This document shows, piece by piece, positions 5,774-7,383 of a DNA stretch of 7,383 nt. This DNA is from an uncultured Eubacteriales bacterium (GTDB lineage: Bacteria; Bacillota; Clostridia; Christensenellales; Aristaeellaceae). The DNA lies in NCBI GenBank assembly GCA_900542395.1, contig UQNM01000095.1, positions 1 through 7,383 on the forward strand, given 5' to 3'. The notes below the pieces were generated by a model. The model ran no database searches and was not told the origin of the DNA. It worked only from the letters and a program-made list of their open reading frames with translations. The stretch's first letter is position 1; each line of letters starts with the position of its first letter. Made by a program: the position numbers and the translations under genes.

Positions 5774-5792
5774 GTCTGCTGTCTGCGTGTCC

Positions 5793-5813
5793 CGCCCTGC
5801 GCGGGGCGTTTTT
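5793..5813 (+). terminator. Third hairpin with T-tract, backup terminator
   Basis: CGCCC (5793-5797) pairs with GGGCG (5804-5808), with an extra T-G pair, and five T residues follow (5809-5813). Another T-run lies at 5817-5822. It would end any transcript that passes the two upstream hairpins, before the MATE promoter. Confidence 0.65.
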
Positions 5814-5851
5814 CAGTTTTTTCGTATTTTTTACAATTATCCAAACTTCTC

Positions 5852-5879
5852 TTAACTTTTGCCGAATCTGTGCTATAAT
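5852..5879 (+). promoter_or_regulatory. Extended -10 promoter of the MATE gene
   Basis: A perfect TATAAT (5874-5879) is preceded by TGC, making an extended -10 element. A partial -35, TTAACT (5852-5857), lies 16 bases upstream. Transcription would start near 5886, giving a leader of about 43 bases with no obvious hairpin. Confidence 0.8.
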
Positions 5880-5917
5880 AGGCTGTGTATGTTTTTTCTT
5901 TTTGGGTTTTGATGTAC

Positions 5918-5923
5918 AGGAGA
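5918..5923 (+). promoter_or_regulatory. Ribosome-binding site that fixes the MATE start
   Basis: AGGAGA ends five bases before the ATG at 5929. The reading frame stays open 294 bases further upstream, to a TTG at 5635, but that extension crosses the terminator hairpins and the promoter, so the ATG at 5929 is the real start. Confidence 0.85.
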
Positions 5924-5928
5924 CGCTT

Positions 5929-7311
5929 ATGTTCAAATCACACGCACACCGCACCATGGATATGACGGAAGGCTCCCTTCTGACCAAGGTGCTGTTTTTT
6001 TCGCTGCCAATCATGCTGTCCGGCATTTTGCAGCTCCTCTTCAACGCGGCGGATACCATCGTGGTCGGCCGCTTCGCGGGCAACGAGGCGCTGGCGGCTG
6101 TCGGCTCGGTCGGCGCGCTGAACAACATGATTATCAGCCTGTTCGTCGGCCTTTCCATCGGCGTCAACGTGCTGGTCGCGCGCTTCACTGGCGCAAAGGA
6201 CGCAGAGCGCGTCTGTGAAACGGTTCACACCGCGGTGCTGCTCTCCCTCGTGGGCGGCGCGGCGCTGGCGGTCGTCGGCTTTGCGGCCGCGCGCCCGCTG
6301 CTTGAAATCATGGGTTCGCCGGAGGACGTGATCGACCTCGCCGAGCTGTATATCCGCATCATCTTTATCGGCATGCCGGTGCAGATGCTCTATAACTTCT
6401 GCGCGGCGGTGCTCCGCGCGGTCGGCGACACCAAGCGCCCGCTGTATTTCCTGACGATTGCGGGCGTCATCAACGCCGGGCTGAATCTGGTGTTCGTCAT
6501 CGGGTTCAAGATGAGCGTGGCAGGCGTCGCGCTGGCGACGATCATTTCGCAGGCGGTCTCGGCCGCGCTGGTCACGCGCTCGCTGATGCTGATGGACGGC
6601 CCGACGCAGCTTCACCTCGACCGCCTCGCCATCAAGCCGCACATCATGCGCATGATTATCCAGATCGGCCTTCCGGCGGGGATTCAGAGCTGCATGTTCT
6701 CCCTCTCCAACGTCGTCATCCAGTCCTCGGTGAACAGCTTCGGCTCTATCGTCATCGCGGGCAACGCCGCGGGCGCAAACGTCGGCAATTTCGTCTATCA
6801 GGCGATGAACACATTCCAGCAGGCCGTCACCTGCTTTGCCGGGCAGAACATCGGCGCGCGCAAGCCGCGTCGCGTGCTCACCTCGATGTATGTCAGCCTG
6901 TTCTGGGCGCTTTCCTTCGGCGTGGTCTTCGGCGTGCTCTCCTGTGTCTTTGGCACGCAGCTTCTGGGGCTCTATTCGCCGGACCCGGCGGTGGTTCAGG
7001 TCGGCCTGAACCGCATATACATCGTCTGCGGCCCGTATTTCCTCTGCGGCATCATGGATGTGATGACCGGCGTTCTGCGCGGCGTCGGCTATTCGCTGCT
7101 GCCGATGATCGTCTCGCTGATGGGCGCGTGCGTGTTCCGCATTTTCTGGGTGATGACGATATTCGCGGCCAACCGCACGATGGATTGCCTGATGATTTCC
7201 TACCCCGTTTCGTGGACGCTGACCTTCCTCGTGCTGGTGGTGATCTTCGCGGTGCTTTGGAAAAAGAAAATCCGGCCGCGCTATACGCCGGAGGAATTGG
7301 CGGCGCGATAA
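5929..7311 (+). CDS. MATE-family efflux transporter
   Basis: Inner-membrane exporter of 460 residues, the standard MATE length, expected to expel organic cations or drugs in exchange for Na+ or H+. Two homologous six-helix lobes are visible, at about 18-220 and 240-446, joined by a loop. Lobe 1 opens with LPIMLSGILQLLFNAADTIV (26-45) and VGRFAG (46-51), then ALAAVGS (54-60), and contains VLRAVGDTKRPLY (161-173). Lobe 2 has the matching LPAGIQSCMFSLSNVVIQSS (248-267), GQNIGARKPRRV (305-316) and GVLRGVGYSLLPM (381-393). The positively charged tail KKKIRPRY (445-452) is cytoplasmic by the positive-inside rule. It has its own promoter and terminator, so it is probably a single-gene unit unrelated to the TRAP locus. 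Substrate and coupling ion cannot be read from the sequence. It resembles the uncharacterised MATE group common in clostridia. Confidence 0.96.
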   Translation: MFKSHAHRTMDMTEGSLLTKVLFFSLPIMLSGILQLLFNAADTIVVGRFAGNEALAAVGSVGALNNMIISLFVGLSIGVNVLVARFTGAKDAERVCETVHTAVLLSLVGGAALAVVGFAAARPLLEIMGSPEDVIDLAELYIRIIFIGMPVQMLYNFCAAVLRAVGDTKRPLYFLTIAGVINAGLNLVFVIGFKMSVAGVALATIISQAVSAALVTRSLMLMDGPTQLHLDRLAIKPHIMRMIIQIGLPAGIQSCMFSLSNVVIQSSVNSFGSIVIAGNAAGANVGNFVYQAMNTFQQAVTCFAGQNIGARKPRRVLTSMYVSLFWALSFGVVFGVLSCVFGTQLLGLYSPDPAVVQVGLNRIYIVCGPYFLCGIMDVMTGVLRGVGYSLLPMIVSLMGACVFRIFWVMTIFAANRTMDCLMISYPVSWTLTFLVLVVIFAVLWKKKIRPRYTPEELAAR

Positions 7312-7317
7312 AATAGC

Positions 7318-7351
7318 AAAACCGACCGATTGTCATTCTTCGGTCGGTTTT
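7318..7351 (+). terminator. Terminator of the MATE gene, possibly bidirectional
   Basis: AAAACCGACCGA-type arms form a 12-bp perfect stem (7318-7329 with 7340-7351) around a 10-base loop, seven bases after the stop codon. The stem ends in T residues on the plus strand and in A residues at its 5' side, so it could work in both directions. The remaining 32 bases to the window edge hold nothing I can identify. Confidence 0.85.
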
Positions 7352-7383
7352 ATATTGGCCTTTTTCGGCTGATAGCGCGCAAA

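Larger units (their letters stand above)
5686..5785 (+). repeat. Tandem ~50-bp imperfect repeat, each unit containing a hairpin
   Basis: Unit 1 (5686-5735) and unit 2 (5735-5785) follow the same order. Each has GGGC, a T-or-G base, ATTCT, a C-run, a short loop, a G-run, AGAAT, an A-or-C base, GCTTT, and a tail close to TGTCTRCWGTCTG. The arm change is compensatory: unit 1 has GCTATTC/GAATAGC and unit 2 has GCGATTC/GAATCGC, so pairing is kept although the bases differ. That pattern suggests selection for structure or a mobile palindromic repeat family. The open frame through this stretch is not coding: it lacks a ribosome-binding site and lies mostly upstream of the MATE promoter. Confidence 0.7.

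Noticed and set aside
5686..5785. Two repeat units as a miniature CRISPR array
   Set aside because: The repeats adjoin directly without unique spacers, are imperfect, and no cas gene is present; the structure fits paired terminator hairpins.
5635..5928. 98-codon N-terminal extension of the MATE frame
   Set aside because: It crosses three terminator hairpins and the MATE promoter, starts at TTG without a ribosome-binding site, and MATE proteins do not carry such an extension.

Overview
The window looks like chromosomal DNA from a GC-rich bacterium (by eye roughly 60% GC in genes), most likely a Clostridia-type Firmicute. The hints are strong GGAGG ribosome-binding sites, sigma-70/sigma-A-like promoters in AT-rich gaps, a MATE exporter of the type common in clostridia, and hairpin-plus-U-tract terminators. 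The taxonomic call is inference. The substrate-binding protein lacks a lipobox, which is unusual for a typical monoderm, so a diderm lineage such as Synergistota cannot be excluded.

Layout. (1) 1-1288, minus strand: an M20-family amidohydrolase of the AbgA subfamily, cut by the left window edge just before its stop codon. It is a long open frame that leaves the window, so a scan requiring a stop codon misses it. (2) 1289-1421: a compact divergent promoter region whose two promoters physically overlap. (3) 1422-2348, plus strand: a PfkB/ribokinase-family sugar kinase. (4) 2349-2758: a 410-bp gap with no gene. Its GC-rich first half folds into a multi-hairpin element ending in an intrinsic terminator. 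Its AT-rich second half carries palindromic operator-like sites and a near-consensus promoter. (5) 2759-5583: a complete tripartite TRAP transporter, dctP-dctQ-dctM, with a strong hairpin/U-tract between dctP and dctQ and a TAATG stop/start overlap between dctQ and dctM. (6) 5584-5928: a gap holding a cluster of related palindromes and terminators, including a tandem ~50-bp repeat, followed by an extended -10 promoter. (7) 5929-7311: a MATE multidrug exporter with its own terminator at the right edge.

How the genes may work together (inference). The TRAP system imports an organic anion, using a periplasmic or extracytoplasmic binding protein and a Na+ gradient. The divergent AbgA-type hydrolase would cleave an amide bond in an N-acyl amino acid, classically p-aminobenzoyl-glutamate. 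The PfkB kinase would phosphorylate a sugar or sugar acid. Together this resembles a small uptake-and-catabolism locus, but the substrate cannot be read from the sequence. The MATE gene has its own promoter and terminator and is probably unrelated. I see no CRISPR array, insertion sequence, tRNA, rRNA or phage gene. The most interesting material is regulatory: overlapping divergent promoters, a possible attenuator RNA, a palindromic operator centred on the dctP -35 box, an intra-operon terminator, and a tandem palindrome array with alternative pairings.
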